From NCBI GenBank assembly GCA_002239025.1, contig MPNM01000003.1, positions 1-64,000 on the forward strand: a DNA stretch of 64,000 bases, given 5' to 3'. The stretch is from Chloroflexi bacterium bin125 (GTDB lineage Bacteria; Chloroflexota; Dehalococcoidia; Bin125). Numbering within the stretch: the first letter of the stretch is position 1; the number at the start of each line of letters is the position of its first letter. Positions 28,165-36,788 of the stretch are shown here, piece by piece. Below the pieces are notes generated by a model that did not search any database, was not told the origin of the DNA, and was given only the letters and a program-made list of their open reading frames with translations. Position numbers and translations under genes: made by a program.

Positions 28165-31100
28165 CTAGGCGCGTTCGAGCGCCAGCACGATCGATGCGCC
28201 ATCGATGTCCGCTTCAGTTCGGTGCCTTGTCAATCCATGATCCGCGCCATCAATCGAGATGGATGTTGCCAGTGTTTCCGCCGCGATCATCGATTCAAAC
28301 TCTGACAGATCGCCCAGTAGCTCGCCATGCGCAGAACTCAGTTGCAACGAGATTCGATCGTCGGGATCGAGACCGGAGTCGCGACGCAACCCTTGCACCC
28401 GGTTAATCACCTCACGGGCCTTGCCCTCGGCAATCAGCTCGGCGGTCAGTTCAGTCGAAAGTTGGACGGCGCAGCGCTCGTCCTCGGCCGATGCCGCGTC
28501 GGCAGCGGCGTCAGTGTCGACCTCAATCAACAGATCGCTCGGCTGCAGGCTGACGCCCTCGATCTCGATCGACTGCCCCGACTCTGCAGCCTGAGCAATG
28601 TGCGAGGCCAGCTCCGGCGAGAGGTTGCTCAGCGCCGAGCGGAGCGCAGGAAGTTGCGGTCCGAGGCGAGGTCCGAGGACACGCAAGTTCGGCTTGATCG
28701 TGTAGCGGCGCGTGTCGCTTTCCGCGTCGGCCAGATTGACCGACTTCACGTTCAGCTCCTCGGCGATTGTGGCGCGGTGCCGTTCGACGGCGGCAGCATC
28801 TTCCGGCGTCCGCACGGCGACGCTGACCGCGGCCAGTGGTTGTCGAACTCTGATGCTTGCAGCGCTGCGAGCAGAACGTCCCAGCGACGCGACACGCTGG
28901 ACCAACTCCATGTCACGATTCAGCGCCTCATCGATTAGTGAAGCGTCGGCAACCGGCCAGTCGGCCAGGTGTACCGACTCCGCAGCCTCAGCATCGACCT
29001 CGGCGGCCAGGTTGCGCCAGATGTCTTCGGCCAGGTAGGGCGTCATCGGGGCCAAGAGGCGGGCCAATGTCGTCAGCACCTCGTGCAAGGTCTGATAGGC
29101 GCTCTGCTTGGCTTCCAGGTCCGTCGCAGCACCGCCTCGGGCTGACGACCAGAAGCGACGCCGGCTGCGCCGCACGTACCAGTTGGACAGGGAATCGACA
29201 AAGCCGTCAATCTCCCGCGCGGCTGTGGTTGGATCGTAGTCGTCCAAGGCTTCGGTCACGCGACCGATCAATGCGTGCAGCTCACTCAGAATCCAGCGGT
29301 CCAGCTCGACCGTTGGAGGAGGAGGATTGTCGCCTGGTGTCCAGCCGTCGATATTGGCGTATGTGACGAAGAACGAGTACGTGTTCCACAGTGTGTGCAG
29401 GAAACGCCGCTGCGCCTCGCTGACCAGTCGTTCCGAGAATCGGCGCGGGTTGCCAGCCGGTGAGGCGACATAGCAATACCAGCGCAGCGCGTCGGCGCCG
29501 CTCTGATCGAGCACCGTCCAGGGATCGACGACGTTGCCCTTTGACTTCGACATCTTCTCGCCGCTCTCGTCGAGGATGTGTCCTAGCGAGATCACGTGCT
29601 TGAAGGAGATTGGTTCGGGCACGGCCTCGGCGCGGTGCAACATCGCAGCTTCGGCGTGGAGTGAATAGAACCAGCCGCGGGTCTGGTCGACGGCTTCGCA
29701 GATGAAGTCGGCCGGGAATCGTTCGTCGAATCGGTCCTGGTTCTCGAATGGGTAGTGCCATTGCGCGTAGGGCATCGCGCCCGAGTCGAACCAGGCGTCG
29801 GCGACTTCGGGACAGCGTCGCGCGGCCGAGCCGCATTTCTCGCAGGCGATTTCGATTTCGTCGACGTACGGTCGGTGCGGATCGGACAAATCTGGCTCAA
29901 CGCCACTGAACTCCTTGGCGCGCTTACGTAGCTCGTCAAACGAGCCAACGCAAGAGACATCGCCGCACTCGGTGCAGCGCCAGAAGGGCAGTGGTGTGCC
30001 CCAGTAGCGTTCGCGGCTCACGGCCCAGTCGACATTGTTGGCCAACCAGTCGCCATAGCGGCCGGTGCCGGTGTGCTCGGGATGCCAGTGAATCTGTTCG
30101 GCGTTGGATCTGGTCAGCAGGTCCTTCGCCTGCGAGGTCGCGATGTACCAACTCGGCTTGGCGTAGTAGAGGAGCGGTGTGTCGCAGCGCCAGCAATAGG
30201 GGTATGTGTGTTCGTAGATGTCCTTGCGCAGCAGGAGGCCACGAGATTCAAGGTCGTCCATGATCATCGGGTCGGCGTCTTTGACCCACTCGCCGACGAA
30301 CGATGGCGCTCCCTTCGCTTGCGCATCTCCAATGATCCGCCCGCCCAGATCGACCGGCTGTCTGAACAGCAGCCCTACGTCGCGGCCGAGCAGGTAGTCA
30401 TCCTCACCGAACGCCGGCGCGATGTGCACAATGCCGGTACCGCTCTCCATCTCGACAAAGCCGGCAGCGCTCACTTTGCGGGCTGGGAGTACACCGTCGT
30501 CATCCTGCCACTCGACCAGCCGTGCCCCATCGAAGCGGTACGTTGGGACGCCCCACTGTTCAGGGTTGTATAGCCCGTCGTAGGTCACGCCGACCAGTTC
30601 AGATCCCGGTACCAGTGCAACGACCGTCGGATCCTCGACGACGCCGTCCAGCGAGGCATCCAACAGTTCGCGAGCGAGAATGACTCGCTCTCCCTGCGCA
30701 ACTTTCACGACGGCATACGTCTCGTCTCCGGCAAGCGCCAGACCCGAGTTGGCAGGCAGAGTCCAGGGAGTCGTAGTCCAGGCCAGGAAGTCGGTCGTCC
30801 CTTCCCAGCGCAGTTGCTGGGGCAGCGATTCGTTGTGTGCTCGGAATCGCACCGTGACCGCCTGATCGCGGATGCCGTCTTGCATACCCTGGGACAGTTC
30901 ATGGCTCGACAGTGATGTCTCGCAGCGCGGACAGTGTGGCGTCGTTCGCCGTGCCTCGTAGATCAAGTCCGCGTCCCAGAGCGTTTTGAAGATCCACCAG
31001 CACGACTCGACGTACTCGGGCGTGTATGTGCGGTAGGCGTCCGACATGTCGATCCAGAACGCCACCCGTTCGGTCATGTCCTCCCATTGCTGGACGTACT

Positions 31101-31557
31101 GCATGACCGACTCGCGGCATTGCTGATTGAACTCGGCGATGCCGTATTCCTCGATTGCTGGTTTGCTGTCGAGGCCGAGCGTTTTTTCGACTTCAATCTC
31201 AACCGGCAAGCCATGCGTGTCCCAACCACCCTTGCGGGGCACGCGCTTGCCGCGCATCGTCTGGTAGCGAGGAAACAGGTCCTTGAACACTCGGGAGAGC
31301 ACGTGATGCACTCCCGGCGTGCCGTTGGCTGTCGGCGGGCCCTCATAGAACGAGAACACGTCATCAGCCGGGCGCTCTTCGACCGAGCGGCGAAAGATAT
31401 CCCGCTCGCGCCAGAAGTCGCGGATTCGCGATTCCAGCTCAAGGTGCGGCATCAAGGAGCCAACCGGTCGGAACGGTTGGTCGCTGGCGGAAGGGTCGGT
31501 TGAATCGGGTTCGGTGAGTGCAGCGGAGGCTGCTGACTGATTAGCTGTTTCGGCCAT
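28165..31557 (-). CDS. ileS: Isoleucyl-tRNA synthetase
   Basis: The 1130-residue class I synthetase has PPTANGTPGVHH as the HIGH-equivalent near residue 80, and the activation motif EKMSKSKGNVVDPW near residue 665. An editing domain lies between them. WWIFKTLWDADLIYEARR and the C-terminal anticodon-binding region fit the eukaryote-like (type 2) IleS group. It charges tRNA-Ile. The start overlaps the end of the upstream 106-residue gene by 17 bases. No T-box leader is seen. Confidence 0.97.
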   Translation of the reverse strand: MAETANQSAASAALTEPDSTDPSASDQPFRPVGSLMPHLELESRIRDFWRERDIFRRSVEERPADDVFSFYEGPPTANGTPGVHHVLSRVFKDLFPRYQTMRGKRVPRKGGWDTHGLPVEIEVEKTLGLDSKPAIEEYGIAEFNQQCRESVMQYVQQWEDMTERVAFWIDMSDAYRTYTPEYVESCWWIFKTLWDADLIYEARRTTPHCPRCETSLSSHELSQGMQDGIRDQAVTVRFRAHNESLPQQLRWEGTTDFLAWTTTPWTLPANSGLALAGDETYAVVKVAQGERVILARELLDASLDGVVEDPTVVALVPGSELVGVTYDGLYNPEQWGVPTYRFDGARLVEWQDDDGVLPARKVSAAGFVEMESGTGIVHIAPAFGEDDYLLGRDVGLLFRQPVDLGGRIIGDAQAKGAPSFVGEWVKDADPMIMDDLESRGLLLRKDIYEHTYPYCWRCDTPLLYYAKPSWYIATSQAKDLLTRSNAEQIHWHPEHTGTGRYGDWLANNVDWAVSRERYWGTPLPFWRCTECGDVSCVGSFDELRKRAKEFSGVEPDLSDPHRPYVDEIEIACEKCGSAARRCPEVADAWFDSGAMPYAQWHYPFENQDRFDERFPADFICEAVDQTRGWFYSLHAEAAMLHRAEAVPEPISFKHVISLGHILDESGEKMSKSKGNVVDPWTVLDQSGADALRWYCYVASPAGNPRRFSERLVSEAQRRFLHTLWNTYSFFVTYANIDGWTPGDNPPPPTVELDRWILSELHALIGRVTEALDDYDPTTAAREIDGFVDSLSNWYVRRSRRRFWSSARGGAATDLEAKQSAYQTLHEVLTTLARLLAPMTPYLAEDIWRNLAAEVDAEAAESVHLADWPVADASLIDEALNRDMELVQRVASLGRSARSAASIRVRQPLAAVSVAVRTPEDAAAVERHRATIAEELNVKSVNLADAESDTRRYTIKPNLRVLGPRLGPQLPALRSALSNLSPELASHIAQAAESGQSIEIEGVSLQPSDLLIEVDTDAAADAASAEDERCAVQLSTELTAELIAEGKAREVINRVQGLRRDSGLDPDDRISLQLSSAHGELLGDLSEFESMIAAETLATSISIDGADHGLTRHRTEADIDGASIVLALERA

Positions 31558-31861
31558 CGTCGGGGAAATCCTTGGGGAATCGTCTCGCGATCAGCGCATC
31601 GGTCAGTTGGGTGATGCGGTCGCGAGTCTGTTGGTCGAGCAGGGTGGCAGCTTCATTGAGCTGCTCGCTAATCCAGCCGCGCGCCTCTCGCGCCGAGGCC
31701 GCCTGTCCACGACGACGGGACTGGTCTACCAGCGCCTGCGCGGCGCGCTCGGGATATCGGGATACGGTGTCCGCGACATCGGCGTCGCTCGGAGGCCGGG
31801 CGGTGGGTCGGCCCTGACCGCCCATCAGGCGCATCCAGCGTTGCGCCAGCGAGTCTGCCAT
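31541..31861 (-). CDS. Hypothetical protein upstream of ileS
   Basis: The 106-residue protein is charged and helical, rich in Arg, Ala and Gln (for example REARGWISEQLNEAATLLDQQ), with no cysteine and no membrane segment. I do not recognise a family. ATG 31861 is preferred over longer forms because AGAAGGA lies six bases before it and because it avoids overlapping the zinc-ribbon gene. It lies between that gene and ileS in one apparent operon. Confidence 0.6.
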   Translation of the reverse strand: MADSLAQRWMRLMGGQGRPTARPPSDADVADTVSRYPERAAQALVDQSRRRGQAASAREARGWISEQLNEAATLLDQQTRDRITQLTDALIARRFPKDFPDDGRNS

Positions 31862-31898
31862 GTCGTCCTTCTGAACGTGTGGGTTGAAGTAGTCAACG

Positions 31899-32372
31899 CT
31901 ATGAGCGGCTGCGCTCGAAGTCAGGAACTTCGACACCCGGCTTCGGAGCGATCAATCCGCGGCGCAAGTCCTGGTTGATGCCTTCGACCTGGCAGGGGTG
32001 GACGCCCCAGCGCTGCTGGATCTCATCCATCTGATAGCCCAGCGTCATGATTCGCTTAACCGTCGTGCAGAACACCGGGCGATCACCACGCGGCAGGAAC
32101 GGGACTTCGATCATGTCGCTGCACATTGCACAGGCCGCCGGATGCATCTGACGCGGCGTGCGTCCGCCGAAGGAGGCTGCGCCGCCGTAGCGGACGTAGC
32201 CGGCCTCAGCCTCGGGTGAGGTGCGAATCGACTTGCGCACCGAGCGGCATTCCGGGCAGCGCACCGGATCGTTCTGTAGCCCCTTGGACTGGTAGAACTC
32301 CTGCTCACCCGAAGTGAAAACGAAGTCGCGTCCGCAATCGCGACAAACGATCGAACGATCCTGCAAGGCCAT
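31899..32372 (-). CDS. Zinc-ribbon protein with one incomplete ribbon
   Basis: The 157-residue protein has a first ribbon CRDC...RCPEC at residues 10-42, as in the CxxCxRCG/probable zinc-ribbon family. A second begins CAMCSDMIEVPFLPRGDRPVFC; related proteins usually finish with CxxC, but here the sequence continues TTVKRIM, so the last Cys is missing. The C-terminal 45 residues do not look like the family. It is the first gene of the run into ileS. Function unknown; nucleic-acid binding is likely but unproven. Confidence 0.7.
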   Translation of the reverse strand: MALQDRSIVCRDCGRDFVFTSGEQEFYQSKGLQNDPVRCPECRSVRKSIRTSPEAEAGYVRYGGAASFGGRTPRQMHPAACAMCSDMIEVPFLPRGDRPVFCTTVKRIMTLGYQMDEIQQRWGVHPCQVEGINQDLRRGLIAPKPGVEVPDFERSRS

Positions 32373-32492
32373 GGTTACTCGCTAGTTGTGCTGCTGGAGT
32401 GTCGCTACATGAACGTCAATGCGCCATTCTGCGCTGGAACAAGGTCAACTCTATCAGAGGCGCTAGTCCGCCCGTTCGACATCCGATGGCGA

Positions 32493-34124
32493 TCAGCGCC
32501 GAAGTGCTCGCGAGACGACAGTTTCCGCCCGCTGGAACAACGCCTCCGCCTCGTCCTGCTTCATGATCAGGCTCAAGGCGAGATAGACGACACCGCCGCC
32601 ACTCACGCAGAGCGCGAGGACGATCCAGGAATCTCGGGCGAAGTCGAGCCCGACAAGAACCTCGATCAACAGCCAGACGAGCTGACCCATGATCACGGTC
32701 GCTACGACTGTCTTGATCGTCGACCACCAGACCATCCGCGACAGCAACTGGCGGTTCAAACGGCCGTTGAGCAGCAGCGCCAATAGCACGAACTCTGCGA
32801 TCGCCGAGACCGACAGCGCCAGCGCCAACCCTTTGAGCTCCATCGGTCCTACCAGGACCGCTGACAGGATGACGTTGAGCAGCATCGAAGAAATCGCCAG
32901 GGCGACCGGCGTCCGCGTATCACCGAGCACGTAGAACCCGCGCGAGACGATTTCAATGGCGGCATGTGCGAACACGCCGATCGAATAGAACAGCAGCGCA
33001 TCGCTGACTAACTGGGTCGCCGTCGCGTCGAACGCGCCGTGCTCGAGCAGCGTGGCCACGATCGAGTCTCGCAACAGCAGCATCCCGACTGACGCGGGAA
33101 TTGCCAGGAACAGCGTGAATCGGAGCGTCTGCGAAACCAGCGCATTGACCGCGCTGGGTCCGCCAGCGGCCGCGCGTTCAGCCAGACTGGGGAAGACGGC
33201 TGTCGCTAACGATATCCCGAACAAGCCGACCGGGAACATCAACAGTAACCAGGCGAAGTTGAGCGCCGAGATCGAAGAGTCACCGACCAGCGAGCCGAAG
33301 AAGGTCAGCACGATCAGATTGATCTGCGCCGCAGCCAGACCGAGCATGCGCGGCGCCATCAGCCGCAACACCTCCCTCGCCTCGACGTCACCCAGATTGA
33401 AATGGAACCCGAGTCCACCGCCTGAGCGAACCAACGCCGTCGACAATGCTGGCAACTGGATCATCAGGTGCAGTCCCGAGCCCGCCACCACGCCGATCAC
33501 CAGCGCCTCAACGCCCAACTCGCCGGGCAGCAGCAACGCGCCCAGGATGATCGCCAGGTTGTAGAGCATCGGCGAGATCGCGGGCAGCAAGAAGTGCCGA
33601 CGCGCGTGCAGGATCCCCGTCAGCATCCCACTGACGGCAAACAGGATCGGCGAGAGCAGCAGCACCCGCGTCAGGAACACGGCGTCTTCAATGATCGCGT
33701 CCTGGATCCCGGAGTCCTCGCCCAGGCCTGGCGCGAGCGCCGGCACGATCCATTCAGCCGCGAAAAACACTGCGACAGACAGCGCGATCGTGCCAATCAG
33801 TACCCAGTTGAGCACGATGCTGGCTAGTCGCCAGGCCGACCGTTCACCTCGGTTCTGCAGCGCCCGCGCGTAGACCGGGATGAACGCTGAGGCCAGGGTC
33901 GCTCCTGCCAGCAACTGGAAGACCAGGTCGGGTAGACGCATCGCCACCCAGAACGCATCCAGTTCGACTGACGTGCCGTACTGGTCGGCGATCACCGCAG
34001 TCCGAGCCACCCCGAGCAACCGGGAGCCCAGAAACGACAGCCCAATCAGCAACACAGCGCCAATCACACCGCTGCGACTGCCCAGCAGTCGTCTGCCCAA
34101 TGAAGACGGAGCGTTCAGGCTCAT
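32493..34124 (-). CDS. murJ: Lipid II flippase MurJ/MviN family
   Basis: The 543-residue protein has about 14 hydrophobic segments. It has the early SFLGSRLLGVARTAVIADQYG and DAFWVAMRLPDL motifs of MurJ, followed by FIPVYARALQNRG. MurJ flips lipid II across the membrane for peptidoglycan synthesis. ATG 34124 is taken because the conserved region begins soon after; a longer in-frame start at 34172 lacks support. The presence of murJ with a penicillin-binding protein in the window suggests a peptidoglycan cell wall. Confidence 0.93.
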   Translation of the reverse strand: MSLNAPSSLGRRLLGSRSGVIGAVLLIGLSFLGSRLLGVARTAVIADQYGTSVELDAFWVAMRLPDLVFQLLAGATLASAFIPVYARALQNRGERSAWRLASIVLNWVLIGTIALSVAVFFAAEWIVPALAPGLGEDSGIQDAIIEDAVFLTRVLLLSPILFAVSGMLTGILHARRHFLLPAISPMLYNLAIILGALLLPGELGVEALVIGVVAGSGLHLMIQLPALSTALVRSGGGLGFHFNLGDVEAREVLRLMAPRMLGLAAAQINLIVLTFFGSLVGDSSISALNFAWLLLMFPVGLFGISLATAVFPSLAERAAAGGPSAVNALVSQTLRFTLFLAIPASVGMLLLRDSIVATLLEHGAFDATATQLVSDALLFYSIGVFAHAAIEIVSRGFYVLGDTRTPVALAISSMLLNVILSAVLVGPMELKGLALALSVSAIAEFVLLALLLNGRLNRQLLSRMVWWSTIKTVVATVIMGQLVWLLIEVLVGLDFARDSWIVLALCVSGGGVVYLALSLIMKQDEAEALFQRAETVVSRALRR

Positions 34125-34210
34125 ACATGCACTGTCGCAAACTGCAGCGAAAGGTGCATCGCGCAACTGCAATGTCGCGCAAGCAGAATCTGCCTATCCA
34201 CCGATTCCGC

Positions 34211-34446
34211 TTCCCCCCTTGCGGGGGAAGCTGCCGAAAGCCAACTCCGCACTTGAGAGGGTGTCTCAGAAGTCCCATTGGATGGTTGAATCCCAGTCCC
34301 CGCTTTACGCGGGGACCGGCTCTGGTTGCACGGGATATCTGGTAGTGGAGTCCCTTACAAGGAGGGGGCAGGTCCCCGCGTAAAGCGGGGACTGGGAGAT
34401 TTGACTTCTGAGAGATCCTGTTGACGCGGGGGCAGAAGGGGGTCCC
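34211..34446 (+). repeat. Type A element interrupted by a type B inverted-repeat element
   Basis: The left half (34211-34240) has the CCCCCC hairpin and GCTGCCGAAAGC. The right half (34432-34446) is GCAGAAGGGGGTCCC. Between them lies the nested element at 34264-34413. The gap from 34125 to 34536 (412 bases) holds only this composite and the rpsT leader. Confidence 0.7.
34264..34413. repeat. Nested inverted-repeat element (type B)
   Basis: Two perfect 26-base arms (34292-34317 and 34371-34396), each itself a palindrome of the form GTCCCCGC...GCGGGGAC, flank a 53-base centre. Farther out, TCTCAGAAGTC (34264-34274) and its complement (34403-34413) add a second inverted pair. No open reading frame is in the centre, so it resembles a miniature non-autonomous element. 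Confidence 0.75.
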
Positions 34447-34536
34447 GTTCGCACAGCGAACACCGCTGTGCAGAAGTGTCCTAGACACTCACGGATCCGC
34501 TGATACGATGAAGCGGATTGTGAAAGAGGGGTTGTC

Positions 34537-34869
34537 GTGGCCAACAAGGCTGCTGCCATCAAATACCTGCGCCAGAGCCAGAAGCGGCGAATGCGCAACA
34601 AGCCTGTCCGAACCTTCGCTCGCGGCTCCGTACGCGCGGCGCTTGATGCGATCGACGACGCCATCGACACGCAGGAATGGTCGGATGCCGACACCGCCAT
34701 TCAACACGCGGTGAAGGCGCTCGACCGTGCTGCCCAGCGAGGCGTCATCCACGCCAACACGGCCGCCCGGCGTAAGTCGCGATTGCTGCGGCAATACCAT
34801 ACGTCGAGAAACCCCGACGTAGCGCAGCGACCACGCACGCGACCGCCCGAGCCGGCGCGCACGCCCTAG
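34537..34869 (+). CDS. rpsT: 30S ribosomal protein S20
   Basis: The 110-residue basic protein has the S20 pattern: NKAAAIKYLRQSQKRRMRNK at the start, a central TAIQHAVKALDRAAQRGVIH, and TAARRKSRL. The C-terminal 20 residues (rich in Arg and Pro) extend beyond the usual S20 length of about 88. It starts with GTG 34537 after a GAGGGG site. The non-AUG start is common for rpsT and may tune its synthesis. Confidence 0.93.
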   Translation: MANKAAAIKYLRQSQKRRMRNKPVRTFARGSVRAALDAIDDAIDTQEWSDADTAIQHAVKALDRAAQRGVIHANTAARRKSRLLRQYHTSRNPDVAQRPRTRPPEPARTP

Positions 34870-34935
34870 CCTGAACTTCACGTTAGCTTCGGGGCGATTG
34901 GTGCGCACGCTGCGCATGTCGCGATAGGCGTTTCC

Positions 34936-35970
34936 ATGCGAGCTCTTGTGTTTGATCAGCCTGGAGTCATCCGGGTTGTCGATGTCGCGTCTCCCCAACC
35001 AGGACCCGGAGAAGTGGTGATCGAAGTTGGAGCAGCCAGCGTCTGTGCCTCCGACCTGCGCGTGTATCGGGGCGAGAAGTACGCCAAACCAGGAGTCATC
35101 CCCGGCCACGAGTTCGCCGGACAAGTCATTGCGCTGGGCGAGGGTGTCGCGGACCTCGATCTCGGCGATGGCGTCGCCGTCTACCCGATCATCGCCTGTG
35201 GCGGATGCGAGTTCTGCCGCCGAGGCCTGCGCAATCGTTGCACCTCCCGCCAGACGCTCGGCTACGACGCCAACGGCGGGCTTGCCGAGCAGGTCCTGCT
35301 TCCTGCGTCGCTGGTCGCACAGGGACACGCCGTCAAGCTCCCCGACGGCGCAGACTGGGGACGCGCCGCGCTGACCGAGCCAACGGCCTGTGTGCTCAAC
35401 TCTCTCGAATCATGCCGCTTCCGGGCCGGCGCAAGTGTCGCCGTGCTCGGCGCCGGACCAATGGGACTGCTGCACGTACTGCTCGCCAGAGCCCTGGGCG
35501 CCGGCGAGATCATTGTCTCCGAGCCGGTCGAGGTACGCCGCGAGGCCGCCGCTGACATCGGCGCGAGCCGAGTCTGCGGCGGCGATCCGGACGAACTTCA
35601 GGCCATCGTCGACGAGGCTACCGGTGGCAACGGTTGCGACATTGTGATCGTCTCCGTCGGGCTCAACGGCCTGACCGAGGCGGCGCTTGACGTCGCCGGC
35701 CGGCAGAGCAGTGTCAATCTCTTCGCTGGTTTCCCGCCGGAGTCTTCGGCGATCGTCGATGTCAACGATCTCCACTACCGGGAGGTCTCGCTGACCGGCA
35801 CACAGAACGCCACTCCCGACCAGTTCCGGCGCACAGCGGCTCTATTGCCGTCCCTTGAGGCTGTCGACCGCATCGTCTCGCATCGCTTCGCGCTGTCGTC
35901 CGCCGACCAGTCCTACACCGCGCGAGAAGATCCGGCTGTGCTCAAAACCGCCGTGATTCCGGACTCCTGA
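34936..35970 (+). CDS. Zinc-dependent alcohol dehydrogenase family protein
   Basis: The 344-residue MDR-family enzyme has the catalytic-zinc Cys in SVCASDLRVYRG and the GHEFAGQVIALG motif. Its structural-zinc site is CGGCEFCRRGLRNRC, and the nucleotide-binding loop is VLGAGPMGLLHVLLAR. This resembles threonine/sorbitol dehydrogenases. It oxidises a secondary alcohol or polyol with NAD(P). It is followed at once by the RodZ-like gene (2 bases), so the two may be cotranscribed. Confidence 0.9.
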   Translation: MRALVFDQPGVIRVVDVASPQPGPGEVVIEVGAASVCASDLRVYRGEKYAKPGVIPGHEFAGQVIALGEGVADLDLGDGVAVYPIIACGGCEFCRRGLRNRCTSRQTLGYDANGGLAEQVLLPASLVAQGHAVKLPDGADWGRAALTEPTACVLNSLESCRFRAGASVAVLGAGPMGLLHVLLARALGAGEIIVSEPVEVRREAAADIGASRVCGGDPDELQAIVDEATGGNGCDIVIVSVGLNGLTEAALDVAGRQSSVNLFAGFPPESSAIVDVNDLHYREVSLTGTQNATPDQFRRTAALLPSLEAVDRIVSHRFALSSADQSYTAREDPAVLKTAVIPDS

Positions 35971-35972
35971 TC

Positions 35973-36788
35973 ATGATGGGCTCCGACACCGGCTACACCG
36001 GCATCGGTGAAGAACTGCGCCAGGCCCGGATCCGTCGCGGCCGCTCCATCGCCCAGGCTCATCAGGCCACGCGCATCGCCCGGCACTATCTGGAAGCGCT
36101 TGAAGACGAAGACTGGCGACGCATGCCGGCCGCCCCATTCGCTCGCGGCTTCCTCAGCTCATACGCGCAGTACCTCGGGCTTGACGACGGGCCGCTGCTC
36201 GAACGATTCCCCTTCGAGCCCAGCGCACCAGGAGAGGGCCTGCAACTCTCGGACGCAACGATCGAGTCCTATCAGGCCGCCGAGCGCAGCGCCGGACCCC
36301 GGGAAGAACTCCGACCGTCGCGAGTCCACCTCGGTCCCTGGCTTGCCGCCGCCGTCGTGGTGCTCGTCATCATCGGCGCGGTCGTGGCAGTCGTCAGCCT
36401 GCGCGATGAAGTCGAGCCCGTCGAGCCGGAAGAGTCCGTGCCAGGCATTCGACAGTTGCCCGAAGCAGTAGAGGAAGCAAACTCAGCAACCCCGGTCGAC
36501 GCGGACTTTGAACCGTTGCCCGACCTACGCGAGTTCAGCTCCCGCGAGGCAATCAACTTCGTCAAGTTGCTCAACGCGCCGTATGTGATTGTCTCGATTT
36601 ACGACGACTCGCCGCTCGGCACCGTGTTGGAACAGTCGCCCGCGCCTGGAGCGCAGCCGCCTGAGGACGCCGTGGTGACGCTCGTCGTCAGTCGCGGGCC
36701 GCGACCGGGAACCTCGATCGAACCGGCGGTCGATACGACAACCGACTCATCAACGAGCACCACCGAATCCGACAGCGAAGGCGGCTGA
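35973..36788 (+). CDS. RodZ-like helix-turn-helix membrane protein with PASTA domain
   Basis: The 271-residue protein starts with a RodZ-type HTH (IGEELRQARIRRGRSIAQAH and the ARGFLSSYAQYLGLD tail). One membrane segment follows (WLAAAVVVLVIIGAVVAVVSL around residue 125). The outer part contains a PASTA-like domain (ending GTVLEQSPAPGAQPPEDAVV) and a Ser/Thr-rich tail. The combination suggests a sensor of peptidoglycan coupled to the cytoskeleton, but that is inference. The stop overlaps the rimO start by one base. Confidence 0.83.
   Translation: MMGSDTGYTGIGEELRQARIRRGRSIAQAHQATRIARHYLEALEDEDWRRMPAAPFARGFLSSYAQYLGLDDGPLLERFPFEPSAPGEGLQLSDATIESYQAAERSAGPREELRPSRVHLGPWLAAAVVVLVIIGAVVAVVSLRDEVEPVEPEESVPGIRQLPEAVEEANSATPVDADFEPLPDLREFSSREAINFVKLLNAPYVIVSIYDDSPLGTVLEQSPAPGAQPPEDAVVTLVVSRGPRPGTSIEPAVDTTTDSSTSTTESDSEGG

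Noticed and set aside
31362..31700. T-box leader of ileS
   Set aside because: The upstream region is the coding sequence of another gene, and no T-box motif is seen.
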